From: [Clostridium] clostridioforme AGR2157
Lineage (GTDB): Bacteria; Bacillota; Clostridia; Lachnospirales; Lachnospiraceae
NCBI RefSeq assembly: GCF_000424325.1
Contig: NZ_AUJR01000003.1
Coordinates: forward strand, 62,001 to 126,000
Direction: 5' to 3'
DNA: 64,000 nt
Positions 8,707 to 18,015 of this stretch are shown one piece after another. The stretch's first letter is position 1; each line of letters begins with the position of its first letter. Below the pieces are notes generated by a model. That model was not told the origin of the DNA. It was given only the letters and a program-made list of their open reading frames with translations, and ran no database searches. Both the position numbers and the translations under genes were made by a program.

Positions 8707-10541
8707 TGCTTTTGGAGACAGGAATGATTCGTTTACGGAATCCTGGTGATATTAAGAACAATAGAAATCAAACACTCTTTAATTTAGCATTTGGCGTGTT
8801 TCTTGTTTTGTATCTATGGTTTATTTTAGACACGTTTTTTTTGTCAGATGATAGAAAATATGAATTTATAAAAGGTGTTTTAGGGAGCAATCAATGGAAC
8901 ATAATTCAGTTTATATGGGAACGGATTAGCGTTCATGTAGAAATGCATGGCCGTTTTTTTCCAATTACTTCTGTATTTGCTGAAGGGCAGAGATATTGTC
9001 GGTCATTTTTTACTTTTTGGCAATGCTGACATATGAGGCTGCATATCCATTTATTCTGCTTATCCTTCTGCTTGTTTTTTATGAAGAGCCATCCCGGAAA
9101 GGACAAGTCAGGAAGGCGGCTCCATATTTGATTGTATGGTAAGAGGATTTGTGGTATCCGTATCAGCTCCCCTCCCCTTTGTAAATTGGTTCTTTAGGGA
9201 ACATTCAGCGAATTCTTTAAGGGAGTTTTTTGCCAGATAAATGTAAGAGATGTATTGCTGGCTGCAGTATTCATATATTTACTTAACGCAATTATTAGGT
9301 AATTGCGAAACTCAAAATGCGATTGATGTGGATAACTCTTAAAATTCCAAACGAAGTTATAAGCTTTGCGAGGTCTAATATAAGAACGATTACTGTTAAT
9401 GAGAAAATCGAGTAAAGTTATACACATTTCCACAGATTTCAAAAAGCAATAAATTGAGGAAGTTTGAGGAGAAGCCATTAAAAAGCAAACGAAAAAACCA
9501 GTGTTTTCAATGGTTTCAGAGTTTCGCAATCGCCTAAACGCAATTATAAATAAAAGGAGTAAAGCAGCTGTCAGCAATCATAAATCATATTTCCTTATGG
9601 GCATAGGAATTATGTTTGTGGCTTTTCCTGCTATTCTCATGGCGGTATCCGAAAAATATCAGGTTCTGCCAATGGGAGTAGGATATCAGGTTATCATTTA
9701 TCAGTATTATGGTTGGGGATGTATAGGAACGGTTGTTATAGTGAATGCCTGGAGTTGTTTTTCGGCGAAATTTAAAAATGCTGAAAAGAAGTTAATTGTT
9801 TTTGACGGCTTACTTATGCTGATAACAGTGTTAAATGGATTTTCTTTGGAGAAACAGCCGTGCTACGCTTTAAACAGTGGAAGCGGGTGGGTGATAGCAG
9901 GCGCTGTTAGTGGGTGGAACAGCCAAACATCTTCGGTGATGGCGGATCAAATCTGGTTATACTGTGATGATGAGTTTGATCGGCTGTTAGTGCCTTCCCC
10001 GGACGGACTGGATTTTTTTAATTTAAAGGATGCGGATGAAGTTACACATTGTACGACAGGCAATATCTATTCAATTAAGGATAAGTATTACGATATCAAC
10101 CAATTAGTCCCAATTAAGTATTGTAAATATAAGCTAGGAACGAGGTTTCCAGTGTCTGTAAACAGGCAGGATATTGGTGCATATTTTTATGGAGGGATTT
10201 CAGACCGTGAAGGGGGATTTACGTGGACATCGGATAAGGCAATGGGGATGTATTTTGACTTGGAGGATACAGATTATGAAAATATAAGAGTAGAAATCAA
10301 TGTAAAGATGATTTATGGGGGAAGGCAGCCGGTCAATATACATGTAAATGGAGTTTGTGTATATTCTGATGTGTTAAGTGGGAAATCTAAAATTGAGTTT
10401 GAATGTATCAAGCCTCAGAACGGTATTTTGGATATGCATTTTGATTTTCCGGAAGCGAGATCACCCTGGGAAACAGGAGAGTCTGATGATTTCAGAAAGC
10501 TTAGTCTTGCAATGGATGATATGATATTGGAAGGTTTTTAA
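8706..10541 (+). pseudogene. Decayed multi-membrane-span glycan protein, split by MITE
   Basis: Pieces of one large membrane protein remain in register along this stretch. ATG 8706 opens ~107 codons with one clear membrane segment (FGVFLVLYLWFILDTFFL). A frame change near 9029 leads into TYEAAYPFILLILLLVFYEE, ended by TAG/TAA at about 9138. Further pieces read FVVSVSAPLPFVNWF, then, after a lost base near 9237, VRDVLLAAVFIYLLNAI. The last piece continues without a break across the MITE at 9295-9537 into NKRSKAAV...FLMGIG. The final ~200 residues resemble the beta-sandwich tail of membrane-bound sugar transferases or YfhO-like proteins (FNIHV-type motif, ESDDFRKLSLAMDD). At least three independent lesions make it non-functional; only the 3' 1 kb (from 9547) is intact enough to be mistaken for a gene. 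Confidence 0.7.
9295..9537. mobile_element. MITE-like element, 243 bp, with 9-bp target duplication
   Basis: The ends are imperfect inverted repeats of about 20 bases: TTAGGTAATTGCGAAACTC on the left, and the reverse complement of the right end reads TTAGGCGATTGCGAAACTC. The element is flanked by identical 9-bp copies of ACGCAATTA (9286-9294 and 9538-9546). It has no coding capacity. Removing the element and one repeat copy rejoins the host reading frame exactly (...FIYLLNAI | NKRSK...). That is direct evidence for insertion into a once-continuous gene. Confidence 0.85.
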
Positions 10542-10569
10542 TATAATCTGTCAGTCCGGGAGGAAAGTT

Positions 10570-11748
10570 ATGTCTGTTTCTGCCATACTATTTCTAATAT
10601 TTGTATTTTTAAAACCGCTGTATCTTTTTCCGTCAGGAGGACTGGGTGTAGGTGATGCAGTACTGGCAGCGGCTTTTCTAAGCGCAATGATACGCAGGTT
10701 TAAAAAAAAGCGGCATGGACTTTTATACAGGGAGGATTACTTTTTTTATGCATTTTTAGTATGTGTATTTCTGGTGAATGGCTGGTATTATATTTTGTCT
10801 CCTCATAACGATTTCATACGAAATACAGCCTATTGGATTTATGGATGTATGCTGTTATGGACTTTAAGGGAGGTGGCTGGAGAAAAGAACTTTCTGCTGT
10901 ATCTGAATCGAATACTGAAGCTTATATTAGTTGTTCAGCTGGCGGTTTATGTCTTAGGAGCAGGGCGTATTTATTATGAATACTGGGATGCGAACAGGTA
11001 TATGGGTACATTTAACAATCCAAATCAGATGGCATATGTGCTGTTTTTGACTATCCTCTTGATTTATTTTTATGATAGTGAGCACCATAGACGCTCGTTC
11101 TGGCTGTTTTATATTATCGATGGCTTTCTGGTTCTGCTTACAAAATCAACGGGCATTTTTTTAGGATGGATGCTGTTGGCTGCGGGGATTGGTTGTATTT
11201 GTATTTACAGGCAGTATAAAGCTGGACGGATATCCGGCAGATTTTTGTGTTGTATGGGCGGAATTCTTGCAGCGGCATTGATAATCGGTCTTTGGATGAT
11301 TTGGCCGGAGCAGGGGTTTACCATACAAGATAAAGAGTATAATATTCTTACAAGGATTCAGGAGAAGCTGGCGCTGCTTTCACAGGGAGGGGTCAGAAAG
11401 CTGATAATTGACCGTGGCGGAGAAAAGATACTTTATTATCCACAATATCTTCTGTATGGGGCGGGCGAAGGTTCCTTTGAACGTTTTCCGCTGGCAGTGG
11501 TGTGGAAAAGTGAAATTCACTCAACCCTGTTCAGTATATGGTTTTCCTACGGTATAATACCTATGGTCCTGATTATGGTGTGGCTTTGGAGGAACGTAAA
11601 ATGTGCGCCTGTATACTATTGGCCTGTTTATATGGCTCTTTTGGCGGAAAGTATGACAGTAATTAACTATCGTCAGCCATTTTTCTGGATGATACTGGCC
11701 TATGCCGGTATAAAATCGGCCAGTCATAATTACGGAGAGGGCTCATAG
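10570..11748 (+). CDS. Wzy-like O-antigen/teichoic-type polymerase or ligase
   Basis: A 392-residue polytopic membrane protein with about ten hydrophobic segments. The motif RYMGTFNNPNQMA and the long extracytoplasmic loop between later segments (residues ~250-300) are typical of the Wzy/O-antigen ligase superfamily. These proteins polymerise undecaprenyl-diphosphate-linked repeat units, or ligate glycans, on the outer face of the membrane. The start ATG 10570 follows CCGGGAGGAAAG. It overlaps the convergent PAP2 gene by 6 bp at the 3' end. It would act downstream of the glycosyltransferases of this locus. Polymerase versus ligase cannot be decided from sequence. Confidence 0.75.
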   Translation: MSVSAILFLIFVFLKPLYLFPSGGLGVGDAVLAAAFLSAMIRRFKKKRHGLLYREDYFFYAFLVCVFLVNGWYYILSPHNDFIRNTAYWIYGCMLLWTLREVAGEKNFLLYLNRILKLILVVQLAVYVLGAGRIYYEYWDANRYMGTFNNPNQMAYVLFLTILLIYFYDSEHHRRSFWLFYIIDGFLVLLTKSTGIFLGWMLLAAGIGCICIYRQYKAGRISGRFLCCMGGILAAALIIGLWMIWPEQGFTIQDKEYNILTRIQEKLALLSQGGVRKLIIDRGGEKILYYPQYLLYGAGEGSFERFPLAVVWKSEIHSTLFSIWFSYGIIPMVLIMVWLWRNVKCAPVYYWPVYMALLAESMTVINYRQPFFWMILAYAGIKSASHNYGEGS

Positions 11749-12675
11749 ATTTCGAGTCAAAATCGGATAGATTGCAGTAATATAAAAAGGTATGATAAAA
11801 CCATTGATGAATGCAGCTTTGGGAGGGCTGATAAAAGAGGATATTAAGGATGGAAATGTCTTGAATAGTAGCGTTAAGCCCATCATACCCAGTAAATAGC
11901 GATATAATTTGGTTTGCCAGGTTCCTCTGGTTTCGTTATAATGAATCAACTTTCTATCAAGAATCCATCCGTAAGCCAGACCAATGATACCACCACACCC
12001 ACGGAAGCAGCCATTTATCATTTGCTGGGGATTTACAAGCAGCTGCCCATCAATATAATCCAGAGGATAGGATTTGTTTTTGGCATAGAATATCAGAAGA
12101 ATGGATGCTAGTGTTATGCAACCGGCAGTAATCCAGTCCCGTCCTCTTTTTTTATCTGCCCAGATTAGGAGATAATGAGTACCGTAGAGAATGAATCCTC
12201 CTAAAATAAGGGACACTATTACATCTTGGGGAGTATGGACGCCTAAATAGTTGCGGGAAAAGCCAACAGCAAGTATAATGAGTAGCAGAAAGCTTGCTAT
12301 TGGTTTATTCCTTTTGAAATCATGTACAGCTAGGCCGCCCCATACAGCCATGGCTTTGGCAGTATGTCCACTGGGAAAGGAGTATCCACTGGCCCCGGGC
12401 CTGGCAGACTCTACAGGGGTTATCCTGCTATCACGAATCCATGGCCTGTAAGCACAGACAGTTATTTTAATGGCCTGGTTTATAAAGTTTCCCAGGTGGA
12501 AATTGAAGAGAAGGTATAAGGCAGACTGTTTGCGGACACACCAGTATATGCCGGAGATGAGGGACATAATTATAAAATCTTCTCCGAAAGTGGTGGTAAA
12601 AAGAAATAAGCTGTTAAAGACCTGGTGTGTGATGGAACGGAGTGATTGAAGCGAAAGCAGATAGTCGATATCCAT
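11743..12675 (-). CDS. PAP2-family membrane phosphatase
   Basis: A 310-residue polytopic protein with the three phosphatase motifs in order: K-x6-RP (KITVCAYRPW), PSGH (SFPSGHTAKAM) and SR-x5-H-x3-D (SRNYLGVHTPQD). The catalytic histidines and arginine are all present. C-terminal membrane helices extend it beyond the minimal PAP2 fold. Family members dephosphorylate undecaprenyl diphosphate or phosphatidate outside the membrane, so a role in lipid-carrier recycling for the neighbouring polymerase is likely. It is divergently transcribed from manC with its own strong promoter; AAAGGAGAA precedes ATG 12675. Confidence 0.85.
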   Translation of the reverse strand: MDIDYLLSLQSLRSITHQVFNSLFLFTTTFGEDFIIMSLISGIYWCVRKQSALYLLFNFHLGNFINQAIKITVCAYRPWIRDSRITPVESARPGASGYSFPSGHTAKAMAVWGGLAVHDFKRNKPIASFLLLIILAVGFSRNYLGVHTPQDVIVSLILGGFILYGTHYLLIWADKKRGRDWITAGCITLASILLIFYAKNKSYPLDYIDGQLLVNPQQMINGCFRGCGGIIGLAYGWILDRKLIHYNETRGTWQTKLYRYLLGMMGLTLLFKTFPSLISSFISPPKAAFINGFIIPFYITAIYPILTRNL

Positions 12676-12705
12676 GAAATTCTCCTTTTAGTATTAGTTG
12701 GAATT

Positions 12706-12734
12706 ATTATAAACGGGAAAACAGTAAGGGTCAA
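12706..12734 (-). promoter_or_regulatory. Sigma-A promoter of the PAP2 gene
   Basis: On the minus strand TTGACC (12734-12729) and TATAAT (12711-12706) are exactly 17 bases apart, about 30 bases ahead of the start codon. It is a near-consensus housekeeping promoter. Confidence 0.8.
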
Positions 12735-12791
12735 TATATGATCTTATCAAAGCAACAATAAGTAAAAGTTTGAGCTTGGAGGGAAATAAGG

Positions 12792-13862
12792 ATGAATATA
12801 ACAGCGTTAATAATGGCCGGAGGGCGCGGAGAACGTTTTTGGCCTAGAAGCCGGAGAAATATGCCAAAACAGTTTCTGACCATTACAGATGATGGTAAGA
12901 CGATGATTCAGCTGACTGTTGAGAGAATAGCTTCATTGGTAAAGATGGAGGATATTTATATTGCAACAAATAAAGACTATAGGAATCTGGTACTTGAACA
13001 GCTTCCGGGCATACCGGAGGATAATATACTGTGTGAGCCTGTAAGCCGTAATACCGCGCCATGTATTGGACTGGGAGCTGTCCACATTGCCAAAAAGCAT
13101 AAAGATGCCCTGATGTTAGTTTTACCTTCTGATCATTTGATTAAATTTAATAAAATGTTTGTTTCTACATTAAGAGATGCCTGCCGTATAGCGGAAATGG
13201 GAGACAATCTGGTTACCATTGGCATCATGCCTGATTATCCGGAAACGGGATATGGGTATATTAAGTTTAATAATCATGAAATGGAGGGCCGCGCATATAA
13301 AGTAGAACGGTTTGTGGAAAAGCCAAGCCTGGAGGCAGCGAAAGAATATCTGGCTACGGAGGAGTATTTGTGGAATAGCGGAATGTTTATTTGGAAGGTT
13401 TCCTCCATTTTGAAAAATATAAAGAAATTTATGCCTGCTATGTACAAAGGACTGGAGCAAATACAGTCTGCTATCGGTACAGATGAGCAGCAGATGGTGT
13501 TGGAACAGGAATTTAATAAAATGGAATCCCAGTCCATTGACTACGGCATAATGGAACGGGCAAAAGATATCTATATATTACCAGGTGCTTTTGGATGGGA
13601 TGATGTAGGCTCCTGGCTGGCAATTGAGCGTATTAAAAAATCAAATGAATTTGGAAATGTAGTGGATGGAAATGTCATTACAGTAAATACTCATAATTGT
13701 ATAATTCAGGGAGACAGAAAACTGATAGCTGCTGTTGGCCTTAAGGACATAGTTGTGGTAGATACGGAAGACGCTATTTTGATTTGTGAAAAGGATAGTA
13801 CGGGGGATATAAAAAGGGTATTAGAGAATTTAAAGATTTGTAACCGTGATGAATATATATAG
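12792..13862 (+). CDS. manC: Mannose-1-phosphate guanylyltransferase
   Basis: A 356-residue nucleotidyltransferase that makes GDP-mannose from mannose 1-phosphate and GTP. The signature GGRGERFWPRSR (residues 10-21) with PKQF is the pyrophosphorylase consensus. LPSDH, GYGYI, FVEKP and WNSGMF follow in the expected order. It is the short monofunctional type without the phosphomannose isomerase domain. GGAGGGAAATAAGG precedes ATG 12792. It overlaps the phosphohexomutase gene by 14 bp. The pair supplies GDP-mannose to the surface polysaccharide. Confidence 0.92.
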   Translation: MNITALIMAGGRGERFWPRSRRNMPKQFLTITDDGKTMIQLTVERIASLVKMEDIYIATNKDYRNLVLEQLPGIPEDNILCEPVSRNTAPCIGLGAVHIAKKHKDALMLVLPSDHLIKFNKMFVSTLRDACRIAEMGDNLVTIGIMPDYPETGYGYIKFNNHEMEGRAYKVERFVEKPSLEAAKEYLATEEYLWNSGMFIWKVSSILKNIKKFMPAMYKGLEQIQSAIGTDEQQMVLEQEFNKMESQSIDYGIMERAKDIYILPGAFGWDDVGSWLAIERIKKSNEFGNVVDGNVITVNTHNCIIQGDRKLIAAVGLKDIVVVDTEDAILICEKDSTGDIKRVLENLKICNRDEYI

Positions 13863-15600
13863 ACGAATTAAGGAGCAGGGTAAGGTGACAGAGAGAGCAA
13901 GGGACACATACAAATACTGGCTTAATCAGAATCTGGAAGATATAGAACTTACAAAAGAATTGGAGGCAATCAGCCAGGACGCTAAGGCCATCGAAGAACG
14001 TTTTTACAAAGATTTGGAATTTGGGACCGGAGGCTTAAGGGGGATAATGGGAGCTGGGACCAATCGTATGAATGTTTATACAGTTGCCAGAGCCACCCAG
14101 GGATATTGCAGTTATTTGAAAAAAAAATATTCTGGGGAAATTCATGTCTCCATAGCATATGACAGCCGATTAAATTCAGAATATTTCGCCAGAACTGCAG
14201 CAGGTGTGTTTGCTGCAAATAAAATCATAGTTCACATATATCCGGAATTAATGCCGACTCCCTCGCTGTCATTTGCAATACGGCAGCTGCACTGTAATGG
14301 CGGCATTGTTATTACGGCAAGCCATAATCCTTCAGAATATAATGGCTATAAGGTGTATGGAAAAGACGGATGCCAGATAACGACTGGGACTGCAAAGGAG
14401 ATTCAGAAGGAAATAAGCCGGGTTGACATGTTTGCAGATGTGGCTCGGATGTCATTTGAGAAGGCTCAGGCAGAAGGATTGGTTGCCTATATTGGCAAAG
14501 AAACAGTAGATGCATTTATTCAGGCTGTTTCAGAACAGGCATTATGCGAAACGGGAATGAAAAAGGATATATCTATTGTTTATACTCCGTTGAATGGAGC
14601 TGGAGGGTATTGTGTTAAGAGAGTGTTGAAGGAAAATGGTTTTCAAAATGTTTATGTCGTAAAGGAACAAGAAATGCCGGATGGATGTTTTCCAACTTGT
14701 CCCTATCCGAATCCTGAAATTGAGCAGGCGATGGAATTGGGAATTCGCGATGCAAAGCGTTTGAACTGTGATTTGCTGCTGGCAACCGACCCGGATTGTG
14801 ACCGGGTCGGTGTGGGGGTAAAGTCTGGATGTAAATATTTGCTGTTAAGCGCCAATGAAATCGGTATGCTGCTGCTTGAGTATATTTGCAAACGAAGGAA
14901 TGCCGGCGGCAGTATGCCCTGCCGGCCTCTTATGATGAAGACCATAGTTACCATCGATATGGCTGAGCGGATTGCATCTGATTATGGGGTAGATACAGTG
15001 AATGTGCTGACTGGCTTTAAATATATTGGGGAACAAATAGGACTTTTGGAGGAAAAGGGAGAGGAAGAACGGTTTATATTTGGATTTGAAGAAAGCTATG
15101 GATATCTGTCCGGCAGCTATGTCAGGGATAAGGATGGTGTAGGCGCTTCCCTTTTGATTAGTGAAATGGCGGCATATTATAAAAACCAGGGAAAAGGATT
15201 AAAAGAAGTACTGGATGAATTATATGCAAAATATGGATATTGTCTCAATACCCTTCACTGCTATACCTTTGAAGGCATGGAAGGAATTAAAAAAATGGAT
15301 GGAATCATGAGTGGATTCAGAACCGCGGCTCCAAGTCAAATTGGAGGACTGAAAGTGATATCCATCAGTGATTATAAAGAGTCCCTGATTAAATATAGGG
15401 ATGGAAGGGAGAATCAAATTGAGCTCCCTAAATCTAACGTGATGAAGTTTATGTTAGAAGGAAATGCATCCATGGTGGTCAGACCTTCGGGTACAGAGCC
15501 AAAGTTAAAGTTATATTTTTCAATCTGCGCAGATACCGAAGAAGACGCTAAACAATTGGAGATGAAGATAAAAGAGGATATTGAAAAGGTACTCTATTAG
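13849..15600 (+). CDS. Phosphomannomutase/phosphoglucomutase
   Basis: A 583-residue alpha-D-phosphohexomutase. The phosphoserine loop TASHNPSEYNGYK lies near residue 155, the magnesium loop DPDCDRVG near 314, the sugar-binding loop GFEESYGY near 430 and the phosphate-binding motif RPSGTEPKLK near 543. Length and motif order match the PgcA-type mutases of Firmicutes. Because the start overlaps manC by 14 bp, translation is probably coupled; ATG 13849 is preferred to the in-frame GTG at 13846. It converts mannose or glucose 6-phosphate to the 1-phosphate used by ManC. Confidence 0.9.
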   Translation: MNIYRRIKEQGKVTERARDTYKYWLNQNLEDIELTKELEAISQDAKAIEERFYKDLEFGTGGLRGIMGAGTNRMNVYTVARATQGYCSYLKKKYSGEIHVSIAYDSRLNSEYFARTAAGVFAANKIIVHIYPELMPTPSLSFAIRQLHCNGGIVITASHNPSEYNGYKVYGKDGCQITTGTAKEIQKEISRVDMFADVARMSFEKAQAEGLVAYIGKETVDAFIQAVSEQALCETGMKKDISIVYTPLNGAGGYCVKRVLKENGFQNVYVVKEQEMPDGCFPTCPYPNPEIEQAMELGIRDAKRLNCDLLLATDPDCDRVGVGVKSGCKYLLLSANEIGMLLLEYICKRRNAGGSMPCRPLMMKTIVTIDMAERIASDYGVDTVNVLTGFKYIGEQIGLLEEKGEEERFIFGFEESYGYLSGSYVRDKDGVGASLLISEMAAYYKNQGKGLKEVLDELYAKYGYCLNTLHCYTFEGMEGIKKMDGIMSGFRTAAPSQIGGLKVISISDYKESLIKYRDGRENQIELPKSNVMKFMLEGNASMVVRPSGTEPKLKLYFSICADTEEDAKQLEMKIKEDIEKVLY

Positions 15601-15787
15601 AGACTCTGCTATTACGCATATACTTGGTGGTGATATAGTGCCTGCATGCCTCCATGCCGAAAGCGCAGCTCCTGCAGGTCCTGCCGCATCCAGTAGCTCC
15701 TGTAATAGCCTACTTTCTTCTGGATTAATTCTGCAGCAGCGCTTTTTCTGCTATTTTCATCACAAAATGGTTTAATTTCAACGTTTT
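15601..15787. other. Intergenic stretch, no supported gene
   Basis: This A/C-rich stretch carries only a 63-codon open frame on the minus strand (15803-15612) with no ribosome site and no recognisable family. I read it as non-coding. It separates the polysaccharide locus from the helical-repeat/TIR module, which has its own promoter. Confidence 0.4.
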
Positions 15788-15817
15788 TTGACAATTTATC
15801 CATATATCGTGTATTAT
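15788..15817 (+). promoter_or_regulatory. Promoter of the helical-repeat/TIR module
   Basis: A perfect TTGACA (15788-15793) is followed after 18 bases by TATTAT (15812-15817), leaving a leader of about 120 bases. The module is thus an independent unit and not the tail of the manC operon. Confidence 0.7.
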
Positions 15818-15943
15818 GTAATTAAGATTTACCTTATTTTATATTAATTTTGGTGATTCTTTTAAGCTTTGTATCAAATGCGAGAATAATATTGCAGGGG
15901 TCATGGCAAAGGATAAGATACGAATAGGGGAGGGGAGTAGATA

Positions 15944-17056
15944 ATGGGAACATTTTTAGACGCACCAGTTCAGATATTGATGGGAACGAATGTAAGGGGA
16001 GTATTCACGGCAGAGGATAACCGTGATATTTTGGACAAACTGTTGGGAACAGCTGCACCGAAGGCTGGGGCCCGGTTACCAGAGGTAATTGAAAAACGGC
16101 GCAGCGATATGGCCAGCCAGGGGATGATTCTTCCACTGGTTGGATATGCAGATGATGAAAGGCTGGCTCCCAATCAGTTTTTGGTTACGGTTGCCCTGCA
16201 GACAGTCACCGGGGATATAAGAAAAGATATACTTTTTGATGTGGTTGTGGATATGATAAAAGCTGTTCAGATTCAGGATCCGAGTAAGAAAGGTGTACGG
16301 GCATTACTGGTTGAGGCTGTTAATAATCTGGTTGAAAAGAACTATCAGGAATCCATGGACTGTTTCAGGAAGGTGTCCTACTGGGGCTCTATCATAGGCG
16401 GATGCGAAGCAGATTGTGTACGGGCTACCTTGTGTTATGGCGCGGTGAATATGATGAATGGTCAATACCAGAACATGACGTATGATTCTCAGCTGGCATG
16501 CAATATCGTGGATAAACCCACTTTTAGCGATCCCTACTTAAAATATGCTGCTCATAGGCTGATGGGAATCAGCTGGGTCCTTATGGAGCATCCGGAGCAT
16601 GCAGTGGCATTTTTTGAGCAGGCATATCATGATTTGGAATGGGCAAACGAAGAAACGCTTTTGGTTGAGGTTCTGTTTCACGCTGTGACGGCCATGATGC
16701 AGGCACAGCAATATGATAAGTGTCGAAATGTGCTTGACAGGATATACTCACTGGTGAAGGACAGTGATACATATGGAAAAGAAGCAATTAACAAATTATA
16801 TGTGTTCAGGGCATTTGTCAGTGACAGAACCATAGAGCAGCTTAAGTCACAGCTATCTGAGATGGAACTGAAGTATGAAGAGATTTCCCGCAGTTTTCTT
16901 TTGGGACTAAAAGATACTGTGTTAAAAGTAGTACGGGTCGTTACGCCGTCTGTTTTAACATTTGGGCTGGGAAGTATACTGGGGAATGTCCGGGATATAA
17001 AAATGATATGGCAGAAAAGTGGAGACGGCGGAATGAATTTGGCGGACATGCCTTGA
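15944..17056 (+). CDS. Helical-repeat protein of unknown function, partner of TIR protein
   Basis: A 370-residue protein I do not recognise. The middle (residues ~115-300) is alpha-helical, with spacing of small and aromatic residues like tetratricopeptide repeats (ALLVEAVNNLVEKNYQESMD, then LLVEVLFHAVTAMMQAQQYD). A charged helix (RTIEQLKSQLSEMELKYEEI) and a hydrophobic tail (VVRVVTPSVLTFGLGSIL) follow, the latter possibly membrane associated. There is no signal peptide. GGGGAGGGGAG precedes ATG 15944. Its TGA stop shares one base with an ATG of the TIR gene, so the two are co-translated. By analogy with two-gene immune modules it could be the sensor or scaffold for the TIR effector; that role is inferred only from the pairing. 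Confidence 0.7.
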   Translation: MGTFLDAPVQILMGTNVRGVFTAEDNRDILDKLLGTAAPKAGARLPEVIEKRRSDMASQGMILPLVGYADDERLAPNQFLVTVALQTVTGDIRKDILFDVVVDMIKAVQIQDPSKKGVRALLVEAVNNLVEKNYQESMDCFRKVSYWGSIIGGCEADCVRATLCYGAVNMMNGQYQNMTYDSQLACNIVDKPTFSDPYLKYAAHRLMGISWVLMEHPEHAVAFFEQAYHDLEWANEETLLVEVLFHAVTAMMQAQQYDKCRNVLDRIYSLVKDSDTYGKEAINKLYVFRAFVSDRTIEQLKSQLSEMELKYEEISRSFLLGLKDTVLKVVRVVTPSVLTFGLGSILGNVRDIKMIWQKSGDGGMNLADMP

Positions 17057-17649
17057 TGGGAGGTGGTACTTTGAACATTAAAATCATCAGCCAGATAAGT
17101 GGTGACAAAGGTGTTAATGTTGCCGGAGACACGGAAGGAGTGACAAGGATGGCAGAGTTGCCGGGAAATCGGAACAATGGTAATTTTCGTTCAAAACCGA
17201 CACAGACGCAGGAATATGAACGTGATGCAAACATATTTATTGTGCATGGACATGATACGTTGGCTCGTATAGAGCTTAAAGATTATCTGCAGAATACATT
17301 GGGCTTTCCAGCCCCGGTCATTCTGGCTGAACTCCCGGATTGCGGCAGGACGATTATTGAAAAGTTTGAAGAACAGGCAGACCAGGCTGATATTGTATTC
17401 GTATTGTTGACGCCGGATGATTTTAACGATGAGAATCAGGCTCGGGCCAGACAGAATGTAATTTTCGAGCTGGGATATTTTATAGGTAAAATGGGCAGGA
17501 AAAGCGGCCGGGTCATATTGCTGAGTAAGGGGAATCTGGATATACCTTCAGATTTAAGCGGCATTCTCAGAATTGATATTGGACAAGGAATACGTACGGC
17601 AGGAGAGGATATACGAAAGGCAGTCAAGATAGCCCTGGAAGCAATTTAA
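17056..17649 (+). CDS. TIR-like nucleotide-binding domain protein (Cap12-type)
   Basis: About 197 residues. Residues ~55-175 are a TIR-like domain of the predicted nucleotide-binding type found in CBASS Cap12 and Pycsar effectors: NIFIVHGHDTLARIELKDYL, ILAELPDCGRTIIEKFEE, then VFVLLTPDDF and QNVIFELGYFIGKM. The glutamate in FELGYF corresponds to the catalytic residue of the NAD-cleaving members. The N-terminal part (ISGDKGVNVAGD) is a short beta-rich lead. ATG 17056 overlaps the upstream stop; a TTG at 17071 has a far better ribosome site (GGGAGGTGG) and may be the real start. NADase effector activity is known for relatives, not shown here. Confidence 0.8.
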   Translation: MGGGTLNIKIISQISGDKGVNVAGDTEGVTRMAELPGNRNNGNFRSKPTQTQEYERDANIFIVHGHDTLARIELKDYLQNTLGFPAPVILAELPDCGRTIIEKFEEQADQADIVFVLLTPDDFNDENQARARQNVIFELGYFIGKMGRKSGRVILLSKGNLDIPSDLSGILRIDIGQGIRTAGEDIRKAVKIALEAI

Positions 17650-17791
17650 TACGGCTGCCGGGCGCAGCATTAAATATTTTGCTATAGGAAGACGCAACTG
17701 GCTGTTCTCCAAAATATTAGTGGGGCAGAGGCCAGTGCAACGGTCTCCGGACGATTGCCGCAGCAAACTAAAAAAGTAATAGTCAGACTTT

Positions 17792-17820
17792 CCCTCAGTA
17801 TATCACTGGGGGATTTCTTA
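17792..17820 (+). terminator. Probable terminator downstream of the TIR gene
   Basis: An 8-bp stem, CCCTCAGT / ACTGGGGG with one G-T pair, has a five-base loop and is followed by ATTTCTTA. It lies between the TIR gene and the IS66 remnant and may be part of the old IS66 end. Confidence 0.45.
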
Positions 17821-17841
17821 AGTTTGTCAAGGTACTGAAGG

Positions 17842-18010
17842 TTACCTACTTACGTATGTAATTGCATACTGGAACACATTCAGGTTGTTCGCTTTGGCTG
17901 TTTCGATGATACTGTACATGACTGCACTGGCTCCAGCTCCATTCTCACTGGGTATGGGGAATTTAATTTGTTTGTTTTTCGACTGCTTCGTCATAGGTGG
18001 ATCCTTGTCA
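17842..18010 (-). pseudogene. tnpC: IS66 transposase TnpC, C-terminal remnant
   Basis: Read on the minus strand, the last ~55 codons match the C-terminus of IS66 TnpC: KFPIPSENGAGASAVMYSII followed by ETAKANNLNVFQYAITYV and a stop. Everything upstream of these codons is missing and the LacI gene begins within a few bases. It is a scar marking the junction between the defence-like module and the catabolic operon. Confidence 0.75.
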
Positions 18011-18015
18011 CTTTT

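Noticed and set aside
15612-15803. 63-codon frame on the minus strand
   Set aside because: No ribosome site, no family match that I recognise, and it overlaps the promoter region of the TIR module.
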